This document shows, piece by piece, positions 9,134 to 17,340 of a stretch of 64,000 nt of DNA (within the stretch, counting starts at the first letter, position 1; each line of letters starts with the position of its first letter). This DNA comes from Flaviaesturariibacter aridisoli (lineage in GTDB: Bacteria; Bacteroidota; Bacteroidia; Chitinophagales; Chitinophagaceae), in NCBI RefSeq assembly GCF_004343705.1, contig NZ_SKFH01000015.1:24987-88986 (forward strand), in the 5' to 3' direction. Made by a program: the position numbers and the translations under genes. The notes under the pieces were generated by a model that did no database searches, was not told where the DNA came from, and was given only the letters and a program-made list of their open reading frames with translations.

Positions 9134-11640
9134 GCAAGAACCTGAAGCAAACACCGGGCTATAAGATCGTGGCCGAATGGCTCGCCGCCAAAGACTTCCG
9201 CCCCTTCGCCTACCAGGAAGAAGCCTGGGGACATATCCTGCAGGGCCGCAGCGGGCTCGTGAACGCTCCTACCGGCACCGGCAAGACCTATTCGGTGTTC
9301 CTCGGCGCTGTCATCCGCTTTATCAACGAACACCCTACTGACTTCCGCAGCCGTGGGGGCAACGGGCTTCAATTGCTCTGGATCACGCCGCTGCGTGCGC
9401 TGGCGAAGGACATCGGGCGGGCGATGGAAGAAGTATTTACCGAGCTCGGCCTGCCCTGGAAAGTGGGTATCCGCAATGGCGACACCTCGCTGAGCGACCG
9501 GCAGAAACAAAAGCGCCACATGCCCGAGGTGCTGCTCATCACGCCCGAAAGCCTGCACCTGCTGCTGGCGCAAAAGAATTACCCCGACGTGTTCAAGCAC
9601 CTGCGCCTGCTGGCCGTCGACGAATGGCACGAGCTGATCGGCTCCAAGCGCGGCGTGCAGGTGGAGCTGGCTATCAGCCGCATCGTGGGCCTGCGGCAGG
9701 TTCCGCCCGGCAAGGCCGGCAAGAACGATCCAACAGGGCTTTCCGTCTGGGGGATTTCGGCAACGATCGGCAACCTCGACCAGGCGATGGACGTACTGCT
9801 GGCGCCCGTGGTGGAGCGGTACGGAACCAAGGCGGTGATCGTACGGACGAACCTGCGCAAACAGATCGAGATCGATTCGATCCTGCCCGACGAGATTGAG
9901 AAATATCCCTGGGCGGGCCACCTCGGGTTACGGCTCGCCGAAAAGGTGCTGCCCATCCTCGAGCAAAGCCGCACGACCCTCATCTTCATCAACACCCGCG
10001 GCATGAGCGAGCAGTGGTATCACCGCCTCCTCGCCATCGCTCCCGAATTGGCGGGCGCCATCGCCCTGCACCACGGCTCCATCGACATGGAGCTGCGCAC
10101 CTGGGTGGAGGAAGCCCTCCACGAAGGCAAGCTGAAGGCCGTTGTGTGTACCGCTTCGCTCGACCTCGGGGTAGACTTCCGTCCCGTGGAAACGGTGATC
10201 CAGGTGGGCTCGCCGAAAGGCGTCGCGCGCTTCCTGCAGCGCGCCGGGCGCAGCGGCCACCAGCCCGATGCGGTGAGCAAGATCTATTTCCTGCCCACGC
10301 ATTCGCTGGAACTGATGGAAGCCGCCGCACTGAAGGAAGCCGTCGGGCGTCAGCAGATCGAAAGCCGCGAGCCCTACCTCCTTTGCTACGACGTGCTCAC
10401 CCAATACCTGTGCACCCTGGCGGTTTCCGACGGCTTCGTGCCCGCGCAGGTGCTGCCCGAGATCCGCAGCACGCATTGCTTCCGCGACCTCAGCGACGAA
10501 GACTTCGATGCCGTGCTCCACTTCATCACTTCGGGCGGCGAGGCGCTGGGGCAATACGACGAATACAAGAAAGTGGAAGTGATCGACGGCGTTTACAAGA
10601 TCACGGGACGACGCATCGCGATGCGCCACCGGATGCACATCGGCACCATCGTGAGCGATGCGATGCTGAAAGTAAAATTCATGGGCGGCGGCTATATCGG
10701 TATGATCGAAGAGTATTTCATCTCGCGCCTCGAGCCCGGCGATGCCTTTACCCTCGCAGGCCGGCAACTGGAGCTGGTGATGATCAAGGACATGACCGTG
10801 CTGGTGCGCAAGTCGAACGTAAAGAAAGCCGTGGTGCCCAGTTGGAACGGCGGGCGCCTGCCGCTGTCGGCAAGCCTCGGAGCCGTGCTGCGGGAGCAAT
10901 TCGGAACGGCAGCCGGGAGTCGCCAACCGGAGGTGAAAGCGCTGAAGCCGCTCCTGCGTTTGCAACAGGAACTCTCCCACATCCCCTCCGCGTCCGAGGT
11001 GCTCATCGAACAGATCGAAACCGAAGACGGCTACCACCTGTTCGTATATCCTTTCGAAGGACGCCTGGTGCACGAAGCCGCCGCCGCGCTGCTGGCCTAC
11101 CGCATCAGCAAGCTGTTGCCCATCACGTTTTCCATCGCGATGAACGACTACGGCTTCGAGCTGCTGAGCGACCAGCCCATACCCGTGGATGACAGCAATG
11201 TGTACGCCCTCTTTTCTCCCGACAACCTGCTGGCGGATATCCAGCACAGCGTGAACGCCACGGAAATGGCGCGCCGGAAGTTCCGCGATGTTGCCGTGAT
11301 CGGCGGCCTCATTTTCCAGGGTTTTCCGGGCGAGCACAAAAAGGCGCGGCACCTGCAGTCTTCAGCGGGTCTCCTGTTCAACGTATTTAACGAATACGAG
11401 CCCAACAACGTGCTCGTGCGGCAGGCTTACCAGGAAGTGTTCGACCAGCAAATGGAAGAGCGCCGCCTCCGCGCCATGCTCGACCGCATCCAGCGCTCGC
11501 GCATCGTGCTCACCTTTCCGCAACGACTGACGCCGCTCTGCTTTCCCATTAAGGTAGACAGCATGCGCGAGAACCTCACCTCTGAAAAACTCGAAGACCG
11601 GATCAAGAAAATGCAGCAACAGCTCGAAGGCAACCGCTGA
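9130..11640 (+). CDS. Lhr-type DEXH-box helicase, ligase-associated
   Basis: An 836-residue superfamily 2 helicase. Walker A is NAPTGTGKT (K52), motif II is DEWH at residues 164-167, motif III is GISATIG, FINTRGMSEQWY follows in the second RecA domain, and motif VI is QRAGRSGH. The C-terminal third is the Lhr-core winged-helix/beta-sheet region. The start codon is GTG at 9130, overlapping the cytochrome stop as GTGA; no in-frame ATG is close. It corresponds to the ligase-associated DNA damage response DEXH helicase family (TIGR04121 type) and should act with the ligase and nuclease of this operon. Confidence 0.93.
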   Translation: MSKNLKQTPGYKIVAEWLAAKDFRPFAYQEEAWGHILQGRSGLVNAPTGTGKTYSVFLGAVIRFINEHPTDFRSRGGNGLQLLWITPLRALAKDIGRAMEEVFTELGLPWKVGIRNGDTSLSDRQKQKRHMPEVLLITPESLHLLLAQKNYPDVFKHLRLLAVDEWHELIGSKRGVQVELAISRIVGLRQVPPGKAGKNDPTGLSVWGISATIGNLDQAMDVLLAPVVERYGTKAVIVRTNLRKQIEIDSILPDEIEKYPWAGHLGLRLAEKVLPILEQSRTTLIFINTRGMSEQWYHRLLAIAPELAGAIALHHGSIDMELRTWVEEALHEGKLKAVVCTASLDLGVDFRPVETVIQVGSPKGVARFLQRAGRSGHQPDAVSKIYFLPTHSLELMEAAALKEAVGRQQIESREPYLLCYDVLTQYLCTLAVSDGFVPAQVLPEIRSTHCFRDLSDEDFDAVLHFITSGGEALGQYDEYKKVEVIDGVYKITGRRIAMRHRMHIGTIVSDAMLKVKFMGGGYIGMIEEYFISRLEPGDAFTLAGRQLELVMIKDMTVLVRKSNVKKAVVPSWNGGRLPLSASLGAVLREQFGTAAGSRQPEVKALKPLLRLQQELSHIPSASEVLIEQIETEDGYHLFVYPFEGRLVHEAAAALLAYRISKLLPITFSIAMNDYGFELLSDQPIPVDDSNVYALFSPDNLLADIQHSVNATEMARRKFRDVAVIGGLIFQGFPGEHKKARHLQSSAGLLFNVFNEYEPNNVLVRQAYQEVFDQQMEERRLRAMLDRIQRSRIVLTFPQRLTPLCFPIKVDSMRENLTSEKLEDRIKKMQQQLEGNR

Positions 11641-11660
11641 TGGCAGACGCCCTCCCTTCC

Positions 11661-11668
11661 TACCTTTG
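11661..11668 (+). promoter_or_regulatory. Possible -7 box for pdeM (TACCTTTG)
   Basis: TACCTTTG fits the Bacteroidota -7 consensus TAnnTTTG and lies 6 bp before the ATG at 11675, so the transcript would be nearly leaderless. A clear -33 TTG is not seen at the ideal distance. Confidence 0.35.
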
Positions 11669-11674
11669 CGGCAG

Positions 11675-12325
11675 ATGCAGGCACCGGTATTGTTTGAGTT
11701 CCGACAGCAGCGCCTCTGGCTTTCCGGCCAGCGCTGCCTTTTTTGGGAAGACGAAGGATTGTTGCTCCTATCCGACCTGCACCTCGGCAAGAGCGGCCAC
11801 TTCCGCAAGGAAGGCATCGCCGTACCGGGCGCCGTCATGAAGGAAGACATGCAGCGGCTGATGACGCTCATCCAGCATTTCCGTCCCCGCCAGCTGGTGG
11901 TCGTAGGCGACTTCTTTCACAGCCGCGCCAACGTGGAACTGGAGCTCTTTCGCCGCTGGCGTGCCGATATCGAAGAGCAGCGTATCGTATTAATACGGGG
12001 CAACCACGACATTCTACCCGACGACTGGTACCGGGACAACGGCATCGACGTAGTGGAAGGCTCCCTTTCCGTCGGCGACTTTTGCCTCGCGCACGATCCG
12101 GCCGATGCGATCCCCGGCCGTTATACGTTCTGCGGACACGTCCACCCCGGCGTGGTGCTCAACGGCCTGGCCCGCCAGTCGCTGCGCCTGCCCTGCTTCT
12201 ACTTCGCCAAAGACCATTGCATCCTCCCGGCCTTCGGGCGGTTTACCGGCCTGGCCACGGTGCGCCCCCGCACCGACGAAACGGTGTTTGTCATCGCCGA
12301 GGAAAAGGTCATGAAAATCGTATAA
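11675..12325 (+). CDS. pdeM: Ligase-associated DNA damage response metallophosphoesterase PdeM
   Basis: A 216-residue calcineurin-like phosphoesterase. The metal-binding motifs are in order: LLSDLHLGKSGHFRKEG, VVVGDFFHSRAN, RGNHD and CGHVHPG. The size and the motif HLGKSGHFR match the PdeM family (TIGR04123 type) that accompanies the ligase, helicase and exonuclease. It starts 34 bp after the helicase stop. The ATG at 11675 is preferred over an in-frame TTG at 11666. Being last in the operon, it may also have its own promoter (TACCTTTG box just upstream). The family role is DNA-repair-linked phosphodiesterase activity; substrate is not known from the sequence. Confidence 0.92.
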   Translation: MQAPVLFEFRQQRLWLSGQRCLFWEDEGLLLLSDLHLGKSGHFRKEGIAVPGAVMKEDMQRLMTLIQHFRPRQLVVVGDFFHSRANVELELFRRWRADIEEQRIVLIRGNHDILPDDWYRDNGIDVVEGSLSVGDFCLAHDPADAIPGRYTFCGHVHPGVVLNGLARQSLRLPCFYFAKDHCILPAFGRFTGLATVRPRTDETVFVIAEEKVMKIV

Positions 12326-12347
12326 GCGGAAAGAGGAAACCGGAACT

Positions 12348-14852
12348 TTACTTCCGCCGCAGCTGGTTGTAATCCAGGAAATAGATCACCCGGAGTGAGA
12401 ACTCGTTGCTGTGCGCGAGGTCGAAGGTGCGGGTGAGGTTGCGCTTGTAGTTGCCGTAGGCGTTGCCGTTGATGCCATAGGTTTCGGGAACGGCATTTTT
12501 CCACCCGAGAATGATCCGGCTGCCCGGACGAAAATCCCAGGTATAAAAAGCATCCAGGTTGAACACGTTGTAGTTCAGGTCCTGCCCGGGAATGTAGGCA
12601 ACCGGCATCGGCTCTCCCTTGTCATCCACGCGGTGAAAGCTCAGGTAGCGCACCTGGTTCCAGTAGTGGCGGGCGCGCAGCGTAAGGTTCATCCGCGGCG
12701 TGAAGCTGTAGGAGCCGGACAGCACGGAGCTCATGTCGATCGTATTGCGGTAGCCGATGATGGCCGGGTCGGACTGGTAGGCGGTGCCGATCTGCAGGGC
12801 GTCTTCGCTGCGCTCGAGGTCGATCTCGAGCAAGAAGCGGTTGGAAAAGCGGTAGCGCGTGCCGAGGTATAATTCGTAATACGGGCTGTGTGCCAGCTGG
12901 CTGTGCTCGTAGCCCGCACGAACCGCCACGTAGAGCTTCTTACGGCTGTCGCTGCTGCCTGAGAGCGTGGAGTAATAAAAAGCGGGGCGCTTCAGCTCGT
13001 AGGCCAGGTTGCGCAACTCGAAGAAATCGTGCTGCGCCTGCGGCACCGCACCGAGGGTGAGCGACAGGTCCCAGAAGTTACGGAAGATCGCGAAGAAGTT
13101 GGCCGTGTACTCGGTCAGCCCGTATTTATACGGGCGAAACAGGTTGCTCTGGTAAGCCGACAGTGAGTAGCTGTAGTTAATAAAGTTTTTTGTCGGCTCG
13201 TACACATTGTACGAAACCGAACCCGAGTACGTCACTTCGTTGGGCGATTGCAGGTAGCCCAGGTCGTTGGGATCGTACTTGTCGGACTCTACGTTGACCG
13301 CCGCAGAATAGCGCCAGCGGCCGCTCACCTTGGCATAGCGCCCCCGGGTAGCGAAGCCGCTATAGGGCTTGAGGTAGCGCCGCCCATCGCGGGTGACCGT
13401 GTCGGTATAGTAAAAATAGGAGGCGCTGTAAGGCGTGTAGCCGAAGATATTACTGCTGCGTACCGAGCCGCTGAACAGGTGTGTGTTGCTTTTATCATAC
13501 AACGCCCAGTCGAATGCCGTGGTGTTGGCATCGCGGTGCTCCCCGTTGCGGATGACGTTGGCGCTCGTAAGCGTGAGCGAGGAGCGGCCGCGGAGCGCCT
13601 GGTCGAGCACGAGCAGGTTGTAGTTGGCCATCGGCTCGGTTTCGATAAGGCTGTCCTGCTTCGTATCGATGCGGCGCAACTTGGCGTACATCGGCGCCGT
13701 GAGCGCGTTGAAAACGCCGATGCCGAGCTTATGCCCGGTGCGGCCCGACAGCTTGATGGCGTTGTACAATTGCGTCACCGAAGGGTTACTAATGATCTCG
13801 TAATCGGGGTGGTTGCCGTATGCGGCTTCCACGGCATTGTAGCCGTAGGGTGTGGCGCCGATGCGGCGGGAGTAGAAGATCCCCGATTTGTTGAACAGCT
13901 CAGTGCCTTCGGTAAAGAAAGGCCTGTTTTCCTGGAAGCGCTGCTCGTAGGGCGTGAGGTTGTTCACCACATTGTCGGAAACCACCTGCCCGAAGTTGGG
14001 GATCAGCGTGGCGTCGAGGGTGAAGCTTTTGCTCAGCCCCCATTTTACGTCCATGCCGCCGCTGCGCAAAAACTCGGTGCGCTTGCGGCTGCCTTCGGGG
14101 TTGAGGCGCACGCCGCCCAGCAGGTAGGGCGACAGGCTCAGGCGCAGCGGGGGACGGATATCCTGCAGCCCCTCCAGGCGCCCAAACTGGTTGACAAAGC
14201 CGTTGACGTTGGGATTGAGCGTGTTCCAATAGGAGATCTCGTTGTCGCGCCGCGACTGCCGCAGCAGCTGAAGGCCCCAGGTTTGCACCTCTTTTTTGGT
14301 AAAGCGCAGCGAGATGTAGGGAATCCGCATTTCTACAACCCATCCATCCGCTTTCAGCGAGGTGGCGCTTTGCCACACGGCGTCCCAGCTTTTGTCGCCG
14401 AAGTCGCCGAAGCCGCTGTTACCGCCCGCGCTGAGGCGCGCGTCGGTCTGCACATTAGCGGAGGTGACCAGGAACTGAAAACCGTTTTGCTGGTCGTTGT
14501 ACGTATCGAGAAAAATGGAGAAATAATCCACGTCCTGGCGGCTTTCGCCGTCGCGGGCGGTCAGCTGCCGCCGCACGAGGGCGGGGTTGTCGTATAGGTA
14601 GGCCGCGACGTAGAGCGCTGCATCGTCGTACAGGAGGCGCACCTGGCTGCGGTACCGCGAAGGTTTGCCGAAGTTGGGATAATTCTGAACGAAGCCGGTA
14701 GCGGTGTCGGCCGCTTGCCAGGCCGCTTCATCGAGGTTGCCGTCGATCTTCGGAGCGACTGTAGTGCGCACGGCCGATAGGGACCGCTTTTGGGCGGAAG
14801 CGGCAAGCAGCAGCAGGGTCGGTATCAGCAAAAAGAAGAGGCGCCTCAACAT
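12348..14852 (-). CDS. DUF5916 outer-membrane protein with CBM9-like N-domain
   Basis: An 834-residue secreted protein: signal peptide residues 1-20 (LLLLAASAQKR). Residues about 25-220 form a carbohydrate-binding-module-9-like domain (KIDGNLDEAAWQAADTATGF, later VDYFSIFLDTYNDQQNGFQF). Residues about 230-834 are the DUF5916 barrel-like domain with many alternating aromatic strands and the terminal ...IYFLDYNQLRRK. Such proteins are predicted outer-membrane beta-barrels in Bacteroidota; function is not established. It is convergent with pdeM across 22 bp. A strong hairpin lies upstream of its start at 14886-14912. Confidence 0.85.
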   Translation of the reverse strand: MLRRLFFLLIPTLLLLAASAQKRSLSAVRTTVAPKIDGNLDEAAWQAADTATGFVQNYPNFGKPSRYRSQVRLLYDDAALYVAAYLYDNPALVRRQLTARDGESRQDVDYFSIFLDTYNDQQNGFQFLVTSANVQTDARLSAGGNSGFGDFGDKSWDAVWQSATSLKADGWVVEMRIPYISLRFTKKEVQTWGLQLLRQSRRDNEISYWNTLNPNVNGFVNQFGRLEGLQDIRPPLRLSLSPYLLGGVRLNPEGSRKRTEFLRSGGMDVKWGLSKSFTLDATLIPNFGQVVSDNVVNNLTPYEQRFQENRPFFTEGTELFNKSGIFYSRRIGATPYGYNAVEAAYGNHPDYEIISNPSVTQLYNAIKLSGRTGHKLGIGVFNALTAPMYAKLRRIDTKQDSLIETEPMANYNLLVLDQALRGRSSLTLTSANVIRNGEHRDANTTAFDWALYDKSNTHLFSGSVRSSNIFGYTPYSASYFYYTDTVTRDGRRYLKPYSGFATRGRYAKVSGRWRYSAAVNVESDKYDPNDLGYLQSPNEVTYSGSVSYNVYEPTKNFINYSYSLSAYQSNLFRPYKYGLTEYTANFFAIFRNFWDLSLTLGAVPQAQHDFFELRNLAYELKRPAFYYSTLSGSSDSRKKLYVAVRAGYEHSQLAHSPYYELYLGTRYRFSNRFLLEIDLERSEDALQIGTAYQSDPAIIGYRNTIDMSSVLSGSYSFTPRMNLTLRARHYWNQVRYLSFHRVDDKGEPMPVAYIPGQDLNYNVFNLDAFYTWDFRPGSRIILGWKNAVPETYGINGNAYGNYKRNLTRTFDLAHSNEFSLRVIYFLDYNQLRRK
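13120..13133. repeat. Palindrome CCGTA-TTTA-TACGG
   Basis: A perfect copy of the recurrent CCGTA-N4-TACGG palindrome, here extended to GCCCGTA-TTTA-TACGGGC (13118-13135). It lies inside the DUF5916 gene, where the minus strand reads RPYKYG. Confidence 0.75.
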
Positions 14853-14885
14853 TCGGTTAGCTCGGAGTTAAGGTATAAATATAGC

Positions 14886-14912
14886 AAGCCCGGCCGAAAA
14901 GGCCGGGCTTTT
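14886..14912. terminator. Strong hairpin, terminator-like
   Basis: A perfect 10-bp stem AAGCCCGGCC-GAAAA-GGCCGGGCTT followed by TT on the plus strand. It sits between two minus-strand genes, upstream of the DUF5916 start. It may end read-through transcripts from the right or limit transcription into DUF5916; polarity is uncertain because the T-tract favours plus-strand termination. Confidence 0.5.
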
Positions 14913-15057
14913 CACCCCTCTTTTGTGGTTTTTACGTTGCCGGGATGGGGTTTTTACGAACCCGCCCGGCGCATCCCCTGCCTTCCCAAAGCGAAGGGCG
15001 CCTATCCGGTCAATTCTTCCTACCCGCAGCTGCTTTTAGCTGGAAAGCCTCAGTAAA

Positions 15058-15090
15058 CCAAACCCCGACGCCTTTGGCATCGGGGTTTGG
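15058..15090 (-). terminator. Hairpin terminator downstream of the XRE/S24 gene
   Basis: An 11-bp perfect inverted repeat, CCAAACCCCGA (15058-15068) and TCGGGGTTTGG (15080-15090), with an inner GCC-TTT-GGC. It lies 75 bp 3' of the XRE gene on the minus strand. The rest of the 313 bp gap 14853-15165 holds no gene that I can support. Confidence 0.6.
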
Positions 15091-15165
15091 TTAGCAGTAC
15101 AGATCCCCTTGTCTTCGGAGACATCCGGGCGATGCAAAGGATGCGTGCGCAGCGCCGGGGTGGGG

Positions 15166-15915
15166 TCAGTTCATTTTCTTCTTCAGCACACTTACCTGCT
15201 GCTGCAGGTTGGTAACCAGGGAGGCGATCTGGTTCACGTCCCAGCGCTGCTGCTGGTTGGCGCGCGAGATGATCATCTGGGCCTGCCACACTTCAACAAT
15301 ATCTTCGGCCGCCAGCGTATAGGGCTGGTAGGCGGGGTTGTCGGAGATCATGGTGTACTTGTTCTTGGAGCGGTTGTTCTTCGACATCCGCTTGTACACG
15401 ATACCTTCCGTCTTGGACACCACGATATAGGTACCGTTCGTTTTGATGTCGTCGAGGCTTTCGATCTTCTCCCCCACGATGACCGAGCCGCTGGGGGTCG
15501 GCATCATCGAGTCGCCGACGATCTCGAAGGCGCGGTAGTCGCCGCCGGCGAGCATGGGGAGGGTAAAGGTGTTGAGCTCGTCGATGAATTCGGGATCGGA
15601 GTAGCCGGCGAGGTAACCCGCGGCGGCCTTTACCGGGACAAAGGCGATGTCCGCACGGCCGGCGGCCAGCTTCTGGGCGCGGCGCCGCGACAGGTAGTTG
15701 CCTTTGCTTTCGCTGAGGTCCTTGCGCAGCAGGTCGTCGAGCGAGAGCTTGAACAGGTCGGCCACCACTTCCAGCACATCGATGCGCGGATCGGCGCGTT
15801 CCTCTTCGTAGGCGCCGAGCAGGGAGCGCTTGATGGAAAGTTTGTTGGCAAATTCTTCCTGTGTCCAACCGCGCAGCTTGCGCAGGTACTTGAGGTTTTT
15901 GTTGGAGACGCCCAT
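15166..15915 (-). CDS. XRE-family repressor with S24/LexA-like C-terminal domain
   Basis: A 249-residue regulator. Residues 1-65 are a Cro/CI helix-turn-helix (YLRKLRGWTQEEFANKL...RSLLGAYEEERADPRI). Residues about 95-225 are an S24 signal-peptidase-like fold with the putative serine at S136 (GDSMMPTPSG) and lysine at K175 (VYKRM), 39 residues apart as in LexA-type autoproteases. The last about 30 residues form a coiled coil (LVTNLQQQVSVLKKK). The conserved Ser/Lys pair suggests self-cleavage on damage is possible, but many Bacteroidota members act simply as CI-like regulators. Two near-identical operator-like palindromes flank its own promoter, implying autoregulation. Confidence 0.85.
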   Translation of the reverse strand: MGVSNKNLKYLRKLRGWTQEEFANKLSIKRSLLGAYEEERADPRIDVLEVVADLFKLSLDDLLRKDLSESKGNYLSRRRAQKLAAGRADIAFVPVKAAAGYLAGYSDPEFIDELNTFTLPMLAGGDYRAFEIVGDSMMPTPSGSVIVGEKIESLDDIKTNGTYIVVSKTEGIVYKRMSKNNRSKNKYTMISDNPAYQPYTLAAEDIVEVWQAQMIISRANQQQRWDVNQIASLVTNLQQQVSVLKKKMN

Positions 15916-15919
15916 GCGA

Positions 15920-15955
15920 CTAAGTTATTTAGCCGCAAAATACTAATTTATTTAG
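15920..15955 (-). promoter_or_regulatory. Paired operators CTAAnTTATTTAG flanking the XRE gene promoter
   Basis: CTAAGTTATTTAG at 15920-15932 and CTAATTTATTTAG at 15943-15955: two 13-bp half-palindromic sites (CTAA...TTAG) 23 bp apart, identical at 12 of 13 positions. Between them, on the minus strand, is TATTTTGCGG, a possible -7 box, and a TTTG lies upstream near 15964. The nearer site is 4 bp before the ATG. The layout fits two repressor dimers covering the gene's own promoter. Confidence 0.6.
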
Positions 15956-16045
15956 AAGAACAAACTTTTTGACGCCGCGCACCGGTTAAAAAAAGTGCCT
16001 GTACGGAACCGGCCCGCTGCTCGGAATTACCCGGTGGTCACGATC

Positions 16046-16077
16046 ATCGGCAGGCGCTTCTTCGCGCCTGCACCGAT
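16046..16077 (+). other. Stem-loop in the surE upstream region
   Basis: GCAGGCGC-TTCTTC-GCGCCTGC (16050-16071) with an outer ATCGG/CCGAT extension across a 2-nt bulge. No T-tract follows. It lies 98 bp before surE; it could be a 5' leader structure. The rest of the 15956-16175 gap shows no gene. Confidence 0.35.
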
Positions 16078-16175
16078 TCCGGCACGAGCGCCTACCCGCT
16101 GGCCAGGCACCTGGGAAACTTCCATTGGCCCGGCCAAATTATTGCAGCAAATTTGCGCGAAGCAACAACTGAAGC

Positions 16176-16964
16176 ATGGCAGAAGAGAAAAAGCAACCCG
16201 TCATCCTTATCACCAACGACGACGGCGTGACGGCACCCGGCATACAGAACCTCGTGGAAGCAGTGAAAGACCTCGGCCGGGTGGTCGTGGTGGCCCCCGA
16301 CAAGCCCCAGAGCGGCATGGGTCACGCCATCACCATCGGTCTCCCGCTCCGCCTGCACCGTGTACACTACTTCGGCGACATCGAAGCCTACCAGTGCACC
16401 GGCACCCCGGTGGATTGCGTAAAGCTGGCCGTGGACAAAGTGCTGCACCATTCGAAACCCGACATCTGCCTCAGCGGCATCAACCACGGCGCCAACCACA
16501 GTATCAACGTGATCTACTCCGGCACCATGTCGGCAGCTGTGGAAGCCGCCATCGAAAGCATTCCCTCGGCCGGCTTTTCGCTGCTCGATTACAGCCTCGA
16601 GGCCGACTTTACCGCGGCGCGCCAATACATCCGACAGATCGTGGAGCAGATGCTGGCCCATCCCCTCGACAAGCACACGGTGCTCAATGTCAACTTTCCC
16701 ATCGCCACACCCGACGAGATCAAAGGAGTGAAGCTTTGCCGGCAGGCCTATGCGAAATACGAGGAGGATTTTCTCGAGCGCACCGACCCGCACGGCCGCA
16801 AATACTATTGGCTTACAGGTGAGTTCATTAACTTCGACGAAGGAACCGATACCGACGTGTGGGCGCTGGCCAACAACTACGTCAGCGTGGTGCCCGTGCA
16901 GTTCGACCTCACTCATTACCGTCAAAAAGAACAACTTGAAAGCAGCTGGAACATTTTTTCTTAA
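16176..16964 (+). CDS. surE: 5'/3'-nucleotidase SurE
   Basis: A 262-residue metal-dependent survival-protein phosphatase that dephosphorylates nucleoside monophosphates, usually as a cytoplasmic oligomer. The metal-binding ITNDDG motif is at residues 12-17, followed by VVVVAPDKPQSGMGHAIT, CTGTPVDCV, and the signature SGINHGANHSINVIYSGTMS with the Asn and Ser of the active site. Length is normal. It begins a three-gene plus-strand group with a small membrane protein that overlaps its 3' end and with lpxB 90 bp further on, a linkage frequent in Bacteroidota. Confidence 0.96.
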   Translation: MAEEKKQPVILITNDDGVTAPGIQNLVEAVKDLGRVVVVAPDKPQSGMGHAITIGLPLRLHRVHYFGDIEAYQCTGTPVDCVKLAVDKVLHHSKPDICLSGINHGANHSINVIYSGTMSAAVEAAIESIPSAGFSLLDYSLEADFTAARQYIRQIVEQMLAHPLDKHTVLNVNFPIATPDEIKGVKLCRQAYAKYEEDFLERTDPHGRKYYWLTGEFINFDEGTDTDVWALANNYVSVVPVQFDLTHYRQKEQLESSWNIFS

Positions 16965-17250
16965 ACGCGACAACCTGAAACTCGGTCTTGGCATCGGCAT
17001 CCTCGCGCCGGTGCTGGTACTGCTGCTGATCTACGCCTTCCGGTTCCGCGCCTACGGCTTCAGCGATTTCCTCGGCCTTTTTGCCCGCGAGCGCAGCCTC
17101 CTCACCTTCTTTGGCGCCTGGTGCCTCGTAGGCAACATCGCGCTGTTTACCTATTATACCAACACGCGTCGCCACGCCACGGCCCGCGGCATCTTTATCA
17201 TCACGCTGCTTTACGGCATTGGTGTGTTACTTGCTAAGGCCATCATGTAA
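16936..17250 (+). CDS. Small three-helix membrane protein, overlaps surE
   Basis: About 104 residues. I place the start at the TTG at 16936 inside the end of surE (29 nt overlap) because no ATG is in frame before the conserved-looking hydrophobic core; the start is uncertain. The visible segments are LGLGIGILAPVLVLLLIYAF, a second helix in FFGAWCLVGNIALFTYY and a third in FIITLLYGIGVLLAKAIM. The overlap suggests translational coupling to surE. It looks like a conserved small integral membrane protein of Bacteroidota; I cannot assign a function. Confidence 0.65.
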   Translation: MKAAGTFFLKRDNLKLGLGIGILAPVLVLLLIYAFRFRAYGFSDFLGLFARERSLLTFFGAWCLVGNIALFTYYTNTRRHATARGIFIITLLYGIGVLLAKAIM

Positions 17251-17254
17251 GTAA

Positions 17255-17330
17255 TCAAGTGGGAAGGCAGAAGTGGAAAGCAGGGCAGGGTCCGGCGTCC
17301 GACTTCCCACTTCCCACTTCCGACTTCCTA
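17255..17330. repeat. Degenerate GACTTCCCACTTCC repeat
   Basis: GTGGGAAGGCAGAAGTGGAA on the left and GACTTCCCACTTCCCACTTC on the right form an imperfect inverted repeat of CACTTCC units. This low-complexity intergenic element is common in Bacteroidota genomes. It fills the gap between the small membrane protein and lpxB. Confidence 0.5.
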
Positions 17331-17336
17331 ACTTTA
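17329..17336 (+). promoter_or_regulatory. Possible -7 box for lpxB (TAACTTTA)
   Basis: TAACTTTA, close to TAnnTTTG, lies 4 bp before the lpxB ATG. It is placed as -7 boxes of nearly leaderless genes in this phylum are. There is no other support. Confidence 0.25.
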
Positions 17337-17340
17337 CCTC

